NCBI GenBank assembly: GCA_015680685.1 | Contig: MNCI01035111.1 | Location: forward strand, 378,749 to 442,748 | DNA from: Gnetum montanum | Lineage: Eukaryota; Streptophyta; Gnetopsida; Gnetales; Gnetaceae | Length of the DNA stretch: 64,000 nucleotides | Reading direction: 5' to 3' | Shown here: positions 21,703 through 33,499 of the stretch, piece after piece | Position numbering within the stretch: position 1 is the first letter of the stretch | How the letters are laid out: each line of letters starts with the position of its first letter | Translations under genes and position numbers: made by a program | Notes under the pieces: model-generated | Database searches by the model: none | The model's input: only the letters and a program-made list of their open reading frames with translations | What the model was told of the DNA's origin: nothing

Positions 21703-23175
21703 TGATGAACCATGATATTGCATCCGTGATATCAAGTCTGTGATATCAAAGCCTACCATGTGATGTCGGATACCCAATATCGAGACCTATTTCCTTGTCT
21801 ATAAATAAGAGGGGCACACTTGGTTTTGCAATAGTTAGTTAGACCCTTAGCCGAACTCTTGCCTTTTCTCCCTCCTAGATTTAGAATTATTTCNNNNNNN
21901 NNNNNNNNNNNNNNNNNNNNNNNNNNNNNNNNNNNNNNNNNNNNNNNNNNNNNNNNNNNNNNNNNNNNNNNNNNNNNNNNNNNNNNNNNNNNNNNNNNNN
22001 NNNNNNNNNNNNNNNNNNNNNNNNNNNNNNNNNNNNNNNNNNNNNNNNNNNNNNNNNNNNNNNNNNNNNNNNNNNNNNNNNNNNNNNNNNNNNNNNNNNN
22101 NNNNNNNNNNNNNNNNNNNNNNNNNNNTGATAGAGCGTAAACTTGTCCTTAGCCAATTCGCCTTTAACTGTCCCGGAGCTTATTACGCTCATCACGCTGC
22201 TGTGCGTGGCTGAGCATAAACCTGTCCTTAGACAAATTTGACTTGTCTTCGGAGCTTATTACNGCTCAGTGAAATGCTCTTGTCCTCTTGATCTGCTGCC
22301 AACAAAAGTGAGGAGTGCTCAGGTGCTCTCGTTTGCTCTGATTTGCTCTAGTTTTCTTTTGCTCCGATGTTTTTCCCCCTTTGATCTCTCTGATATATTT
22401 GTCAACCGGGGTATTTGTAAGCCGCGATACGTGAAACCCTGATGATGTGGGCCCGAACGCCGCGGGTTTCGCTAATGCGATTCTTTTAAGTCGAACTGCG
22501 ACTACGCACAACATGCTTGTTTGCGTGCTNAGATTTAGAATTATTTCTACGTGTATGTAATAGGATTCATAAAGTGAATGGATCTTTATTCAAGCATTGT
22601 GTACCTGAGCACACCTTGTGTATGATAATAAAGACAAACTTTGTGATAAACCTTGCAACATTCAGAATAGATTAATTAATGTTAATTACTATTACTTAAT
22701 GCTTTCCTTAGTTAATTAATGATTCTCTTTCACCCTACAACTCTCCTAAGTAAGCACACACAATACGATCACTTCGAGCATGCGTGTAACACTTGGTAAC
22801 CCAGTAACGATTAGTGTTTGGTAACCCTAATAGTGTTGCATTGGTTCAGAATGTGTATGGAAAGTGAGAATGGATACTGGTGTTAGGATTAGTTAGAACT
22901 TAGTTAATGAGTAGTTAAGTTAAATTAGGCACTTAGTTATCTCTTTCCTCCCTTATTAGCACCACATAAAAACATAAAAGATATAAGAATCATATGCCTC
23001 AAGCTTACTTAACCATACAATCATGACATATAAGTAAGTTTGGGAAGACAACGATTAACCAACCCATCCATGTTCCATCAAGGCGCATAAGCACTTAGTC
23101 CTTGGAATTCGACCAGATCATGCGTATATGCTCATATTCGTATGGTTGAGCGTAGGGATACCTTGCTGCTCATTA
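21703..23175 (+). repeat. Element A 3' LTR, interrupted by an assembly insertion
   Basis: It starts TGATGAACCATGATATTG and ends near CTCATTA. It matches the 5' LTR throughout, except that bases 21894-22530 (N run plus unrelated sequence) sit inside it, flanked by the same 17 bases AGATTTAGAATTATTTC on each side. Without that insert the LTR would be about 820 bases. Confidence 0.8.
21894..22530. other. Assembly gap (234 N) plus an unrelated contig
   Basis: A run of N (21894-22127) is followed by about 400 bases unlike the neighbours: GC-richer, CpG-containing, and with two imperfect copies of a ~79-base unit (near 22133-22188 and 22212-22262, both ending CGGAGCTTATTAC). Single Ns at 22263 and 22530 mark further joins. 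The LTR sequence on both sides overlaps by 17 bases, so this segment is probably misplaced. No gene is recognised in it. Confidence 0.8.
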
Positions 23176-23524
23176 CACATCATTATCCTTAACTTAGAAT
23201 TTTTGAGCATTATTGTCACCAATTCTAGAATTAGAATTTTATCAACTCCGTTGTTACTTCTCAAAAACTTAGTCAAAATAAATTTTTTGAATCCTAAATC
23301 AATTTTAGAATGTGCTTGAAGGTTTCCCATCCACATCTACACTTGTTAGAGTTGGTGCAACGGGAGGCTTGGAGTGAATGAAACCTTCAAGTTTTTTTTC
23401 TAAACATTGATAATAAAAAATTCATATCTCTCAAATGGAAATTAATCAAACTTCATATGGTTTACAAAATATTCAATAAAAAAATATTACAAAATCTCTC
23501 TGGAAAATTACATTACAAACTAAG
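23176..23524. other. Short spacer between A and the solo LTR, no gene seen
   Basis: AT-rich sequence. The first 25 bases might be a decayed primer-site region, but the match is too weak to call. Confidence 0.3.
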
Positions 23525-24372
23525 TGATGAGCCATGATTTGACTGGCTCCAATAACGGAACCTTGACATCAGATACCCGATGTTGGAGCCCAGGACGTGA
23601 TGTCAAATATCCAATATCGTAGGGTATATGCCAACCTATAAATATAGCACTTGGGCTCATAGTTTTCATCAATTTTGGATATTTTTTATCATAGCATAGT
23701 GAAGCTCTTGCAATTTGTTTTCTCCGGAGTTAGAATATTTTTTGAGTGCCCATAGCAAAAGTCTCTGTGTGTACGGAACTTTATTTGAACACTGATGTAC
23801 CTAAGCATAGCAGTGAGACAGAAATAAAGATGAGCCCTTTTGATCATTCTTATAACACCGTGAATAGATTAATGTTTACTTAATGCGTTTGATATCTATG
23901 CACTTTACTTTAATGCACTTTAATTAAGTAGTTAATTTTTAGTTGTTAACAAACACAAACATAACTACTTCAAGAATACATATAGCGCTTGGTAATCTAG
24001 AAATGCTTAACGTTTGGTAACCTAGCAGTGTTATATGTGTTTAGGATGTGTCCAAGAGAGTGGAAATGAGTACTTGTGTTAAGCTAGCTAGGTAGTCGAA
24101 TAATTAGATATTAAACTCCTCTACCTTTCATTCCTATTGTAGGCAATTAAACTTACAAAATATAAAATGATAAAAATCATATACCTTAGTTACACTTAAC
24201 CATATACTTGTACTTCACAAGTGGAACTGAGAAGACAACAATTATGTAAATTAGATTTCACTTCCTTGAAACTAGTGTACTTAAGAACTTAAGTTCTATG
24301 GAGTTCAACCAAATCATGCATGAATGCTTGTCATTTGTATGATTGGGTGTAGGGGTACCTTGCTGCTCATTA
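23525..24372 (+). repeat. Solo LTR of the A/D lineage
   Basis: It starts TGATGAGCCATG and ends CTCATTA, with the family's features in order: U3, TATAAATATAG near 23637, the GGAGTTAGAAT block near 23727, and a terminal GTAGGGGTACC block. The bases CTAAG (23520-23524) are repeated directly after it (24373-24377), a 5-bp target duplication. No internal sequence adjoins it, so the element was probably removed by LTR-LTR recombination. The terminal CA has become TA. Confidence 0.85.
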
Positions 24373-24377
24373 CTAAG

Positions 24378-25948
24378 CTTGCTATGTTGTCTAGATTTTT
24401 CCATTTTTTGATAGGTGCAAACAAACCTATAATAACTCAATTTTATTGAATTATTTCTTCTTGTTTCTTGATCCTAACCTATAGAGAATTCAATGATCTT
24501 TCCAAAGCTATATAGCACATACTTTGGATCATCATATGTTGAGATAAATTTGTCAATCAATTCAAGTGTCTAAAATAGACCTTGAATAAATTTCAGCAAA
24601 CACATTGAAAATACATTGGGAATTGAAATTAGATGAGAGAAAATTGAAATGGAATAGGGTTGAAATCTGGAAGCTAACTTAAATACATATGAAATGGGAA
24701 AACTAAAACTATGAAACATTGAAATAATTAAAAGTCTTGAAATACACAAAACGGAAACATGCTAAATTTCTAGGTATCTCCAAGAATAACACAAAATGTT
24801 CATATGTAGCCAACAATAGCATTAAGTAGCTTTGAGAGAGATGCACAATAAAAGAAGAGGTAACTCTTTACTCTACTTCACAAAGGAGGAGTTCCTCATC
24901 TTCTCTGTAATGCTCAAGTTTGCAACTACAGTATCAAATATTTGCACATATTTGAAGGAGAAAATAACAACAAAACAAGGGCTTTGAGGTGCTAAAGAGC
25001 ATCCTCGACCTCTTGGGAAGATCACTCCTTAGTCATAACTCTCTCTTCTTCTCAAAAATTCCCTCTTCAACCCCTCTTGGATCTCTTATGAATTTGTCTT
25101 ATATTTTCACACACATCCTTATATAGCTCTTGAAAGGTGGTTAACACAACCTTGGTTAGGATTTTTGAACCAAGTTAGGTCTTGGTTAGATTAGAATTAA
25201 ATGAGGAAATACACGTTGTTCATCAGTGATAATTGTATTTTCTAGACCTTATTAATTTTCTTATAAATAAAATCATTCTTGATAATATTCTTCTATGTAA
25301 CTTTAGAGTGAAAAGAAAAAATAGACTTGTCATACTGTTAAAAAATATCTTAAAGAGTTTGATGCAAGCTATTCTCCTTAAATAAATTATCAATATTAGG
25401 AATTATTTTTTCAAAAGTTTTTCTTGTCATTTTATTCAGATCATATAGGCTATCAGCCTTTTCTATGTAATCCATTTATTATGAATATACAGATAGGAAA
25501 TTGCATTATGCTTGATTTGCTCCAAGTCATGCACAATCTAGATGAATGAATAGCCCAAGCTCTTTCATTAAGAGGAAGTCACCATAGAATAATTTGCTTA
25601 AACATAAAAAGATAAGCATTGTTGCTATAATGGGTTATCAACTAACATGATACTTTGATAGAAATATAAATAAAAATCAATACACAAATAATAACATAAT
25701 GATGCTTTAAATATAATTCAAACTTAGCAAAATATTACATGCAAAGCAACATACTTACTAGAGTTATTTTTTCATTAGTCATTAGTAATTACCATGAAAT
25801 TAGATTAAAAATGAAAAAGTTTAAACTAAAGTTAGCTATGATTTTCAAGCTTAAAATAAGATGAACTAACTTAAATCAAGTTGGTGCAAATTGTACAACT
25901 AATCAAGTTAGTGCAAAATGTATAAGTAGTCGTAAGTAATTACTCCTT
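24378..25948. other. No gene seen; AT-rich, possible LTR-like remnant
   Basis: There is no coding frame with family resemblance. A pyrimidine-rich block at 25020-25130 followed by CCTTATATAGCTC near 25120 could be part of another decayed LTR on the minus strand, but no second copy is present here. Bases 25860-25935 contain a short imperfect repeat of AATCAAGTTRGTGCAAA. Confidence 0.3.
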
Positions 25949-27070
25949 CTCATCATCATTATAGCCTAGTCCTAAGTAAATAAGGTTGACTATAGGAGTT
26001 CATTTTTTCTATTGACCTTTATAAAAAGCTAGATCTCTATTTATTTTTAATTTCTTCAAATCATCTCCAATTGTTTTTTCCTATGTCTTTTTTGATCTTC
26101 ATTATAGTAACTTTATAAGAACAATGATGTAGTAATCTTTTTTTATAGGCTTGTTATCTAATTTTCTTTGCACATGTCCAAACTATCTAAGATGCCATTC
26201 CTATAGCTTGCTTGAAATAGAACTCATTTTAAGTCTTCTTCTATTATTGGCATTATGGAATTCAGCTCTTTTGGTAGTATTCAACATCAATCTAAGCATT
26301 TGCATTGTTGTCACACTTATTTGTTATTTATACCACTACCTAACATTCAATACCATATAAGACAATAGGCTTTTTTCCTATTCTACAAAATTTTCTTTTA
26401 GTTATATTGGGATTCTTTTATTATATAAAACACCACTAGCATGTCTTCATTTTGATCATCTTGCATCAATCTTAGTTGTTATATCTTTATTACTTTCATC
26501 ATTTGATTGGAGTATTGATCATAGATAATAGAACTCTTTGCAATGAGAGACTTTTTGGCTTTACATTGTCACGTATATTTTACCACTATTTATGCTTTTA
26601 TTGAAAATGCATTTCATATATTATGTCTTACTTCTACTTATTTTAAGCCTTTTTATTTTGGAGAATATATTTACTTTTTTATTTTAGAAGGTGGAGCTTT
26701 ATCCAACATAACATCTTTTGCAATTAGAATACACCAAGAGATTCCATCAAGCAAGTATATGCTAACTGCAAACCCATGATGTAGACCTATTGTAACTTGA
26801 AAATTTTCTCTAATTATAGTGGTAAGGGATGTTTCTTCTCCACAAGGCTCACCAAATAGTGTCTCAAGGTACTTTGAAATATGCTTTTTCTAAACTCATA
26901 CGTAGATTTTCTAAGTGTTTTTTATATGTTTCCATTAATTTTCATATTAAGAAAATAGCTAGTAGATCTCCATAACATAAATCTAAATTAAATTTTCTAA
27001 TACTTACTTTATGACTCTTTACCAAAGCTTTGTAATAACCACTTTACATAGATTATCCATTTTAAAGATA
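25949..27070 (-). mobile_element. RTE-type LINE, 3' part of the reverse-transcriptase ORF
   Basis: On the minus strand, degraded RT motifs appear in order: GEETSLTTIIRENFQVTIGL then HHGF near 26855-26780 (consensus VTIGLHQGSALS), ISWCILIAKDVM near 26735 (catalytic FADD now IAKD), a KGLK-VEVRHN track near 26650, then MLRLM near 26290 and FGHVQRKL near 26170 (consensus RWFGHVQRRP). A short GATGATGAG run near 25955 fits the trinucleotide 3' tail of plant RTE elements. Many stops and frame changes make it dead. Element D interrupts its 5' side at 27071. Confidence 0.7.
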
Positions 27071-27075
27071 ATGGT

Positions 27076-27897
27076 TGATGAGTGGCAAGGTACCCCTATG
27101 CCCAACCATATGAATACAAGCGTTCATGCATGATTTGGTTGAACTCCAAGGATTAAGTGCTTATGCACCTACATAGAACAAAGATGAGTTATGTAGTCAT
27201 TATCTTCCCAAGCTTACTTGTAAGGCATAATTGTATGGTTAAGTAAACTCGAGGTATATGATTTTTTTTATGTTTTTTATATTTTCTATCTTGGTCTCCT
27301 AAGTGTGTGAAATGAAAAGATTTAGTTAACTAATGGGTTTTTTGTAACTCTAATGTTTAATCAAAGCCTAACACCAACATTGTTTCCACTCTTCGGACAC
27401 ATCCTGAACTAGTGTAACACTACTAGGATTACCAAACACTAGTCGTTACTGGGTTACCAAGTGTTCCACGTATGCTCGAAGTGGTCATGCTAAGTGTGCT
27501 AATTCATTGATAATTATTAATTCTATAAAAATAACATAGATTAACTAATGAAAGCATCAAATAAAAGTAAATAACATTAAATGCAATAGTTAAGCTATTT
27601 TGAATGTTGGAAGGTTTATCACAAAGTACATCTTTATTTCCGAACATAAGGTGTGCTCGAATAAAGATCCACTATCTTTATGACTCCTACTGTAGGCACT
27701 TAGAAATAATTCTAACTTTGGAAGAGAAAAACTACAAGAGTTTAGCTAAGGGACTAGAAAAATTACTACTAAAACCCAAGTGCCCCTATCTCTTATTTAT
27801 AGGCAATGACACAAGCTCTGACATCATGTGTTCAATGTTGGGGATTCGATCTGATATCGCATATCTGATATCAGTGGTCCAATATCAGGACTCATCA
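27076..27897 (-). repeat. Element D 3' LTR
   Basis: On the minus strand it begins TGATGAGTCCTGATATTGG after the purine tract GTCGTGGGGGTA and ends CACTCATCA at 27076. It pairs with 36228-37050. Confidence 0.9.
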
Positions 27898-28978
27898 TAC
27901 CCCCACGACAGAATGAAAACTCATCCTTTAGTTCCATACAACATATTGAAAAGGTATGGGATTATTGACTGAACGACAATTGATGATGACATGGAATGAT
28001 AAACTCAAAGTACCTAGTGAACTGATTGACAAACATATTACAACATTGATGTTCATAAACATTGTGGTGAACACTGTACATAGGTGACATCCAGACCCTC
28101 ATTTGATAGCTTGAAGAGACAGAAAGAAAAGAAAATGAGGCATGTTTTTGCCAACGTCAAAAATGTGCATACCATTGTTCATCCATGGCCACATGACTAA
28201 GCATTTTCTTTGCATAAATGCTCTTGCTCCAGTCCATCCTAAGTGCTCCCTCCTATCCCAATCCATTTTTCATGTGATCGCCATCTACACACACAACACA
28301 ATCACAAATTAGCAAGGATAGATAAGATATAATGTAGTTGATACCTTGCCTCGATATGAAGCACATTGGCTAGGTTGTGGGTATGGTAGATACTAGGTTA
28401 GAGGTTTGTAACTGATGACTACCCAAGGTGTAGGGGTGAGATAAATAATGAAATGGAAAAATTTGTGATAAGTGCCCATGACTAAGAGCGAACCTCCGAT
28501 AGCAATAGGATGGAAAACAAAAGAAAAAGAAAGATAAGAGAAATAACAAGGTGAAGCTAATAAAAATGCATATAAGGGAAGAGAAAAACAAAAATGGATG
28601 TCATGGATGAGGTGAAATGATAAATAGTTGATTGCAAGAAATTTTTAAGGGAAAAGAACTTAACAGTTGCACCAAAAAGGAATGTTAGTGGGTCCTCCCC
28701 AAAGCAAGCTTATGTCCTTTATGCCCTAACAAACCCACAAACCAAAGAGTCTGTAGGCTCTAGGAATGACATATGGAAATAATAGTTAATAATTCACCTA
28801 CAAGAGTTTACCAAAGAATAACAATGCATCGACCAAAATATAGCCTAATCATAAAACCAGTAATGAGGTAGAATACGGGAAGTAATATGGAAAGAGAAGA
28901 GAGAATGGAATGGAATCTCAAAATCAAGGTTAGGTAAAGTCCCTTGTGTAGTATGTGGTTAAGGTGACTTAATAAAAT
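27898..28978 (-). other. Element D 3' non-coding region with polypurine tract
   Basis: The purine tract lies at 27898-27908 next to the LTR. The remaining 1 kb has no frame of note; the conserved motif at 28687-28706 is listed separately. Confidence 0.5.
28687..28706 (-). other. Conserved purine-rich motif (element D copy)
   Basis: On the minus strand it reads GCTTTGGGGAGGACCCACT. It is shared with B (17572-17593) and C (42707-42731), although flanking sequence has diverged. Confidence 0.55.
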
Positions 28979-29242
28979 TCAGTCCAAATCCAGATTAAAA
29001 CTAACCACCTCCAATGACCTTGCATCAACACACTTGACCAACCCATCCTCTTGAAGTAACAAGAATGCTTCCACAAAGCAACCACCATCCCAAAAAGAGA
29101 AGATTAGAGAAGCAGGAAGTGAGAAAGGGCCTTGGTTAGAAGAAACCTTCAAGCATGGGTAACATGTCTTTCCAGTATCATAACCAGTGCTTGTAGCCCA
29201 TGTTCCTTTATTATGTCTAAGGGGTGTGCTTTGAATTCCCAC
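28979..29242 (-). CDS. Small conserved post-pol reading frame of element D
   Basis: An open frame of 87 codons on the minus strand includes TGYDTGKTCYPCLKVSSN and FLLLQEDGLVKCVDA. Element A encodes the same peptides in the same order at 14310-14505 in spite of heavy decay elsewhere. I do not recognise a domain; TGKTC is too short to call a nucleotide-binding loop. It may be a remnant of a longer protein or a conserved RNA region that happens to be open. Confidence 0.35.
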   Translation of the reverse strand: MGIQSTPLRHNKGTWATSTGYDTGKTCYPCLKVSSNQGPFSLPASLIFSFWDGGCFVEAFLLLQEDGLVKCVDARSLEVVSFNLDLD

Positions 29243-29929
29243 CAGTTTTTTTTTAATTTTTAAATTTTTATTTTTTACGTGAGAACCACACCATGCAAAG
29301 ACTTATTTGATTTATTCAACTTTGTAATATTAGTCGACAATAGAATGGCAAAAAACCTATGAAAAACATCCAAGTATCCAAGAGAATAGCTCGCACAAAT
29401 GCATCGAATCCCCTTGAAGTTACACCATTTTCAATCCATTTGAAACATTCTTTGGTTTGAAGAATACCAAGCCACAAATTCGTTAATAGGTTTGATTAGA
29501 AAAAGGAACAGTACATTTCCACAGCAAAGGGAGACTATAGAGTTGAATGGATGAATGGATGATGTGGACTCATTGCTCATTTTATCAAAAGAAACCATAT
29601 CTTAGCATCAACATTAAAAGTCAAAGGTAAAAACCAAACATTAGCAATCAACACCATTATAGTACAACCCATTATCATGAGTACTTATTATGTGATGAGT
29701 GAGAATAAATCAAAAAAAATGTAACAGAAAAGAAATAGTAAAAATGTTAACGATGGTGTAAAACAAAAACAAGTAAAGATGAAAAATGTGTAAAACAAAA
29801 AAGAAAAAAGAAACTAAGGGCTTAGAATAATTAGCATTGGTGGCCATCTCCCCCGTGATTGAGTTGGAAGGAGGAGATCCAAAATAATGAGTAGGGTTGT
29901 CCATCAACAGAGGTAGTGTTAGTATTGGT

Positions 29930-32900
29930 CATTTTGGATTCATGGAAAGGTTTGGTTTGCTAGATGTCGACCAATAATTTCTTATCTAGGCTTCCAAGTT
30001 TATAGATCATCATGGCCACTAAAGAAAAAGTTTCATGAATGATATAAGGTCCTTCCCACAGTGTTTAAAATTTAGTTCATTGTGGCACATGTGCAGGATT
30101 CCAATAAAGAACCCTATCTCCTAGTTGGTATTTAACTTTTCTAATTCTTCAGTCATGATGTTGTTTGTTGAAGCCCTTGTGTAGTTCATTGGATGACAAG
30201 ATGGCTAATTGGTTTTAATTTAGCAAGTTAAGATTCATTAACCATTCTTTCTATGCTAGACTGAGGTCAAGGTTAAGGTCACATGCTATAGATAGTGTAT
30301 AGCGCTCAGTTTGGATGGAAAGCGTTGGAAGTTTATTGTACACTAACTCATAGGGAGAATAGCCTATAATGAGTTTCCATGTGGAGTGGTAGGCCTAAAG
30401 AGCATCATTTAGTTTGGTGCTCTAGTCTCACCTATATTTGCTAATGGTTTGTATTAAAATTTTTGTGATTTTTCTATTGGTGACTTTGGCTTAACCATTC
30501 GCTTGAGGGTGATATGATGTAGTGAGTTAATGCTCAACTCCTAAGCGTTGCATCAACTTTCAAAAAGTTGCACCTANCAGTTAATGCTCAACTCCTAAGC
30601 ATTGCATCAACTTTCAAAAAGTTGCACCTATAAAATGTGTACCATTATCAGAAATAACTGCATGAGGCATGCCAAACCTATTTACGATTTTTTGTTGAAT
30701 AAATCATGTAGCGGTAGATGATGTACAGTCGGCAACGGCAACTGCTTCTGCCCATTTTGTAAAATAATCAATGGCAACAATAATGTATGCTTTTCCATTG
30801 GACATCGGTGTAATAGGCCTCATAAAATCAATACCCCATATGTCGAAGGGTTCTAAGGGTTGTATCCATTATTGTAAATCCTCCATTCTAGCAGTCATTC
30901 CCTCATCGTGTTGGCAACACTCACAAGATTGGACAAAATGATGGGTGTTTTGAAATAATGTAGGCCAATAATATCTTGCAAGCAAGATTTTAATGGCTAT
31001 TCATCTCCCATTGTAATGACCCCCACAAGGGCCCTCATGAACATCTTGGAGAACTCATAATTGATCTGCATCAAGAACACACCATCGGACCAAGCCATCG
31101 GAACACACCTTGTAAAGGTGTCCATTGATTTCCATGAAATGTTTGACGTAGTGAAGAAATTTTTGTTTCTTTCTAACGTTTATCCCTTGTGGTGTTTCTT
31201 AGGTGAAAAGATAAGTAATAATGCTACTATACCAATTTGTATCTATGGGTGATTGATTGTTTATTACACCTGCAAAGAGGAGTTCATTAGGGAAGCAATC
31301 CAAAATTAGGTATTCGTCCTCTTTGTTGTCCCATTGCAACTGAGATAAATGAGTGGCAACAACATTCTCAGTGCCCTTACGATCTACTATCATGAGATTG
31401 AACTCTTGCAAGATCACAAGCTATCGTATGATGCGAGAGCTCACCATTGGTTTATTAATAAGGAACCGAATTGCATTATGATCTATGTGTACAATTACCT
31501 TATAGCCTAATACATAGTGCCTAAATTTCTTTAGTGCAAACACCACGGCCATTAACTCTTTTTCTATTGTGATATAGTGTAGTTGTGCACTAGCAATGCT
31601 TCGACTTGCACAGTGCATGTAATAGGAACATTTTTGGTTATCTAACTATGTAAGTACAACTCCTAAAACAAAATTGGACATGTCAATCATTATATGGAAT
31701 GATTTGGACCAAGCAGGAGCTTATAGAATGAGTGTTTCTACGAGCTTCTGCTTCAAGGTCTAGAAAGTTACCTCACATTCCTTGGTCCATTCAAAGGGTA
31801 CATCCTTTTTGGTTAATTCTACCAACGGTTTTGCAATCTTCAAAAAGTTCTCAATGAAACATCTATAATAGCCAATATGTCCAAGGAATGATCAGACATC
31901 TTTTACAGTTTCAGGTTGACACGTGATTAGTTAGATGACTTTAATTTTTTCAGGATCTACCTCTATCCTTATTTGTAAAATTCTATGCCATAATACAATG
32001 CCCTCTCGGACCATTAAGTGGCTTTTCTACCAATTGAGCCTTAGGTTGGTTTCAACACATCATTTTAGCACTTGCTCTAATTGGTCCAATACTTGTTCAT
32101 AGTCCACTTTGTAGGTGGAGAAATCATTCATAAAAACCTCCACACCATTCCCTATTTTTTGTTGAAATATACTAAGAACCAAACATTGAAATCTTGCTAG
32201 AGCATTGCACAAGCCAAACAGCATCTGCCTATATGCAAATGTCCCCCAAGGACTTGTGAATGTAGTTTTGGCTTGGTCTTCTAGTGCTATTTGGATTTGA
32301 CTCTACCCATTGTAACCATCCAGAAAACTATAATAATAATGCCTTGCAATGGTATCTAAGACTTGGTCAATGAATGGCAATGGGAAATGATCTTTAAATG
32401 TTGCCATGTTTAATAGCCTAACGTCTATACACATCCTCCATTTACTATCAGTAATGGGGTAGATGAACCCGACCTTCAGAAGTTCAATTTCTTCCTTAAC
32501 TACTTGCTTAAGCTTTGAGTTCAGTCATCTTTGTAGTTGTTGTTGAGGCTTCATAGAGGGATCAATGTAAATTCTATGTTGGCATATCCTAGGATCTATT
32601 CTAGTTAATTTGAAATATGACCAAGCAAAGGCTTTTGACCATTTTTTTACCATCTTCAGCAGTTCTTCTTTTTGTTGAGGAGAAAGCTTAGCATTAATGA
32701 TTACTAATTTTTCATTCTTAAGAAATGCATACTGCATATTGGTGGGCAACGGTTTTAATTCAAGGGGCTCTTGCTTAAACTTGTCAGGGATTTCCAACTA
32801 CCCCTAGATGATATCTTTGGTGTTAGGACTTGGAAGTTGGCGATGGATTTGCTCTAATGCATCTATGCTATCAATGTAGGCACAAGTCATGCTCTCAATT

Positions 32901-33480
32901 GGTTCCATGCATAAAGTTAAATTATTCTCTAAGTCAGCTATCAGCCACTAGGTGCCTTCCTATCTTGTGGCTACTGTATACAGACATCTTTGTATGTTAA
33001 ATACTTGTGCATACTAGTTGCATGTAGGTAATGTTGAGCATTGTATAAACTAGGACTTCTGCACACAGTTACACTCTGTGTCACTGTATGCGATGCATGG
33101 AACTTTCTTCTTCTTGATCTTCCCAAACACATTTTCTTTTGATATCTCTAGGAAGAGATCACGTATTCCTAGGTGCACATCATTCATACTTAGCCATGCT
33201 CTTCCCATTATGATTGGGAAGTCCCCCTTGTAGTTGTTGACTTGGATCACTAGGAAATCAGCTAGATACGACCACCCACAAATAGTGGTGACAATGTCCT
33301 CCACTAGTCCCAATGGAATAATGATGGACTGGTCAGCCAACTCTAAACAAAGGTTACTCTTCTTTAGTAGAGGCAGGTTCCAAGCTTTATGCATTTCCTA
33401 GGAGATCAAATTAACACTAAAACCTTAATCCAAAAGAGCTTTACAAGGCTCGTTTCCAGCAATTTGCAAATAAATAAGAG
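29930..33480 (-). pseudogene. Element D pol: protease, RT, RNase H, integrase
   Basis: In minus-strand order: a protease with KALLD then a stop then GFSVNL near 33425 (catalytic D-x-G interrupted) and IIMGRAWL near 33205; a linker EPLELKPLP near 32765; RT with QHRIYIDPSMKP near 32555 and an active site reading FMND near 32125 instead of FMDD; RNase H with YTTIEKELMAVVFALKKF-like sequence near 31580-31530; and integrase from 31060, with HHCC remnant, catalytic blocks and a LWEGPY C-terminal block near 30050. A single-N assembly duplication lies at 30525-30630. Several stops and frame changes occur. Colinearity with A and C supports the domain limits. Confidence 0.85.
30525..30630. other. Assembly join: near-identical 52-base copies around one N
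   Basis: Bases 30525-30576 recur at 30579-30630 with N at 30577. One base differs (AAGCGTTG versus AAGCATTG), unlike the exact copies elsewhere. Confidence 0.8.
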
Positions 33481-33499
33481 GACTTCTAGGATCAGAGAA

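Larger units (their letters stand above)
7170..23175 (+). mobile_element. Element A: Athila-like Ty3/gypsy retrotransposon, with element B nested inside
   Basis: The 5' LTR, a tRNA-Asp-type primer site, gag, RT, RNase H and integrase run on the plus strand to about 13630, followed by a post-pol block to about 14510. At 14511 the sequence switches to minus-strand element B. A resumes at 21611 with a 92-base tail ending in a purine tract and the 3' LTR at 21703. Element D supports this: its pre-LTR sequence (27898-27990) matches 21611-21702. About 0.9 kb of A is missing at the B junction, and its protease region is also missing. All frames are broken. No matching target duplication was found at 7165-7169 and 23176-23180, so the exact ends are uncertain. 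Confidence 0.75.

Noticed and set aside
26543-26779. Plus-strand hydrophobic frame at 26.5-26.8 kb
   Set aside because: It is antisense to the RTE reverse-transcriptase remnant, whose motifs explain the sequence.
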